This document shows, in pieces, positions 62,748 through 64,000 of a DNA stretch of 64,000 nt. The number at the start of each line of letters is the position of its first letter. Positions within the stretch are counted from its first letter, which is position 1. The notes beneath the pieces are model-generated. The model made no database searches. It was not told the origin of the DNA and saw only the letters and a list, made by a program, of their open reading frames with translations. The position numbers were made by a program, and so were the translations under genes. Location: the NCBI GenBank assembly GCA_023228465.1, contig JALOBC010000001.1:62001-126000 (forward strand). Direction: 5' to 3'. Source of the DNA: Dokdonella sp. GTDB lineage: Bacteria; Pseudomonadota; Gammaproteobacteria; Xanthomonadales; Rhodanobacteraceae.

Positions 62748-63389
62748 ATGAATCTCGTCAAATCCAAACAACGCGTTGCCGACCACGGCGAGGTGTTCAC
62801 CCCGGCGTGGCTGGTCGAGGCGATGCTTGATCTGGTCAAGGATGAGAGCGAGCGCATCGATTCGCGCTTTCTGGAGCCGGCCTGTGGCAGCGGCAACTTT
62901 CTCGTTGCGGTCCTGGCGCGCAAGCTTGCGGCGGTGGAACTCAAGTACGGCAAATCGGCTTTCGAGCGGCAGCATTACGCGCTGCTCGGGCTGATGTGCA
63001 TGTACGGCGTGGAGCTGCTCGCCGACAACATGGCGGAGTGCCGGGCTAACCTGCTGGAGATTCTTGCCGACTACCTTGATTTGAAGCCGGCGGACGATCT
63101 TTACAATGCCGCACGTCACGTACTGCGGCATAACCTCGTGCTGGGCGATGCGCTGACCATGAAGACCCACGACGGCGTGGCGATCACCTTCCCCGAATGG
63201 GGGTATCTTGGCAAGGGGCGTTACCAGCGGCGTGACTTCCGGATGGACGTGCTGACCGGTGCAGCCGCTTTCCGTGCCGAAGACTCGCTGTTCGCCAACG
63301 TGGACAAGGCGAGCCTGTTCCGGCCGGTGAAAAGCTACCCGGCCATGACCGTCCGCGAGCTCGCCGCGCTGGCTGAGGGGGAGCCATGA
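62748..63389 (+). CDS. N-6 adenine DNA methylase (restriction subunit M-like)
   Basis: The 213-residue protein has the opening VADHGEVFTPAWLVEAMLDLV typical of type I/II M subunits and the SAM-binding motif I in EPACGSGNFLVAVLARKL. YGVELLADNMAECRANLLE follows as motif II/III. The catalytic NPPY-type motif IV is not visible, so it may be a non-catalytic or partial member of a known short family found with restriction genes. It overlaps the ImmA/IrrE gene by four bases (ATGA). Location next to a truncated restriction gene indicates a defence island. Confidence 0.8.
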   Translation: MNLVKSKQRVADHGEVFTPAWLVEAMLDLVKDESERIDSRFLEPACGSGNFLVAVLARKLAAVELKYGKSAFERQHYALLGLMCMYGVELLADNMAECRANLLEILADYLDLKPADDLYNAARHVLRHNLVLGDALTMKTHDGVAITFPEWGYLGKGRYQRRDFRMDVLTGAAAFRAEDSLFANVDKASLFRPVKSYPAMTVRELAALAEGEP

Positions 63390-64000
63390 CCGATTCCGGC
63401 ATTGCCGCTTCCATCCCCGTATTGCGCTGGGCCGCGCAGCGCGAGCGGCTGCACGATGATGATTTGACGCAGCGCTTTCCCAAGTGGCCGCTGTGGCTGA
63501 GTGGGGACGCGCAGCCCACGCTGCGGCAGCTTGAGGATTTTGCTCGTCTCACACATACCGCCATCGGTTATTTCTTCCTGCCTGAGCCGCCCGAACTTGC
63601 GCTTCCGGTACCCGACTTCCGTACCGTGCGCGATCAATCCCTCGCGGAGCCCAGCAGCAATCTGCTCGATACCCTCTACCTGTGCCAGCAGCGGCAAGCC
63701 TGGTACCGCGACTACGCGCGCGTGCAGGGCTTCGAGCCCCTGCCATTCATCGGCAGCGCACAAGCGGAGCAGCCCGCCGAGGAGGTTGCCCGCGTCATTG
63801 GCGAAACGCTGGCGGTGTCGACCGCCGAGCGTCAGCGCATGCGCACCTGGGAAGATGCGCTCAGGCAGCTCATCCGGGCGGCCGAAGACGCCGGCATTCT
63901 TGTCATGGCGACATCCGTGGTCGGCAGCAACACGCATCGTTCGCTGGACGTGGACGAGTTTCGCGGCTTCGTCCTGGCCGATGATCTGGCGCCGCTGATT
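63386..64000 (+). CDS. ImmA/IrrE-family metallo-endopeptidase, 5' part
   Basis: The first 205 codons are in the window; the gene continues past the right edge. The segment FPKWPLWLSGDAQPTLRQLEDFARLTHTAIGYFFLPEPPELALPVPDFRT is the XRE-linked lead of COG2856 proteins, which pair an HTH-like N-terminus with a DUF955 metalloprotease that would contain HExxH further on, not reached here. These proteins cleave repressors in mobile elements or act as antitoxins next to DUF4411 toxins. Its start overlaps the methylase stop (ATGA), so the two are co-translated. Confidence 0.82.
   Translation, partial: MTDSGIAASIPVLRWAAQRERLHDDDLTQRFPKWPLWLSGDAQPTLRQLEDFARLTHTAIGYFFLPEPPELALPVPDFRTVRDQSLAEPSSNLLDTLYLCQQRQAWYRDYARVQGFEPLPFIGSAQAEQPAEEVARVIGETLAVSTAERQRMRTWEDALRQLIRAAEDAGILVMATSVVGSNTHRSLDVDEFRGFVLADDLAPLI

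Overview
The window is chromosomal DNA from a high-GC gammaproteobacterium. The best guess is the order Lysobacterales (Xanthomonadales), Rhodanobacteraceae-like. This rests on gene content read by eye: biosynthetic speA beside divergent speE, secB-gpsA, hemD-hemX-hemY, a TIGR02999-type sigma factor coupled to a kinase-TPR protein, REP elements of the GTGGGAGCGGCTTCAGCCGCG type, and secreted proteins carrying an IFxxGFE-like motif. Codons end almost always in G or C, so very long open frames occur antisense to real genes and were ignored. No tRNA, rRNA or CRISPR was seen.

Layout. 1-5.5 kb: gpsA start, secB, a membrane rhodanese, a lipoprotein and a thioesterase on the minus strand, then hemD-hemX-hemY on the plus strand. 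5.6-16 kb: a ferredoxin-reductase flavoprotein, a hotdog thioesterase, the kinase SrkA, a CPA1 antiporter, a Ycf46-like AAA ATPase, a PlsC acyltransferase overlapping a YheT hydrolase, a TPR protein and a PQQ-type dehydrogenase lipoprotein. 16-22 kb: a nitrogen-control block with uppP, glnA behind a near-perfect NtrC site and sigma-54 promoter, a BON-CsbD stress pair on the opposite strand, and overlapping ntrB-ntrC. 22-26 kb: a translationally coupled GNAT / acyltransferase-like / thiolase cassette preceded by an apparently frameshifted small gene, then a GYF_2-RDD membrane protein. 26-36 kb: mostly minus-strand envelope and housekeeping genes (YkvA-like, phospholipase D lipoprotein, YceI, SixA, EF-hand protein, orphan ParA, gamma-glutamyltransferase, esterase, AEC transporter, lipoprotein).

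36-48 kb: divergent speE and speA, a probable frameshifted gene, the sigma factor plus Ser/Thr kinase-TPR pair, a secreted PQQ-type sugar dehydrogenase, a 94-bp tandem REP array, then a SPOR protein and argS. 47.8-51.4 kb: a yybP-ykoY (manganese) riboswitch in front of a TerC/Alx transporter, a rhomboid protease, phhA and an SRPBCC protein. 51.6-59 kb: a delta-60-repeat secreted protein, a 1095-residue MalT-like/BTAD regulator and a DUF885 metallohydrolase-like protein. 59.6-62.4 kb: a three-gene SPFH / zinc-ribbon membrane operon resembling Bacillus ydjI/ydjG. 62.6-64 kb: the edge of a defence-type island, with a truncated type I restriction N-terminus, an N-6 adenine methylase and an ImmA/IrrE protease cut by the window end.

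Functional links. NtrB-NtrC should drive sigma-54 transcription of glnA. The riboswitch should control TerC by manganese. SpeA and SpeE share a divergent promoter region and supply polyamine synthesis. The most unusual observations are the shared IFxxGF[DE] motif on three predicted exported proteins, the 94-bp REP array, the coupled acyl-transfer cassette, and the rearranged edge of the restriction island.
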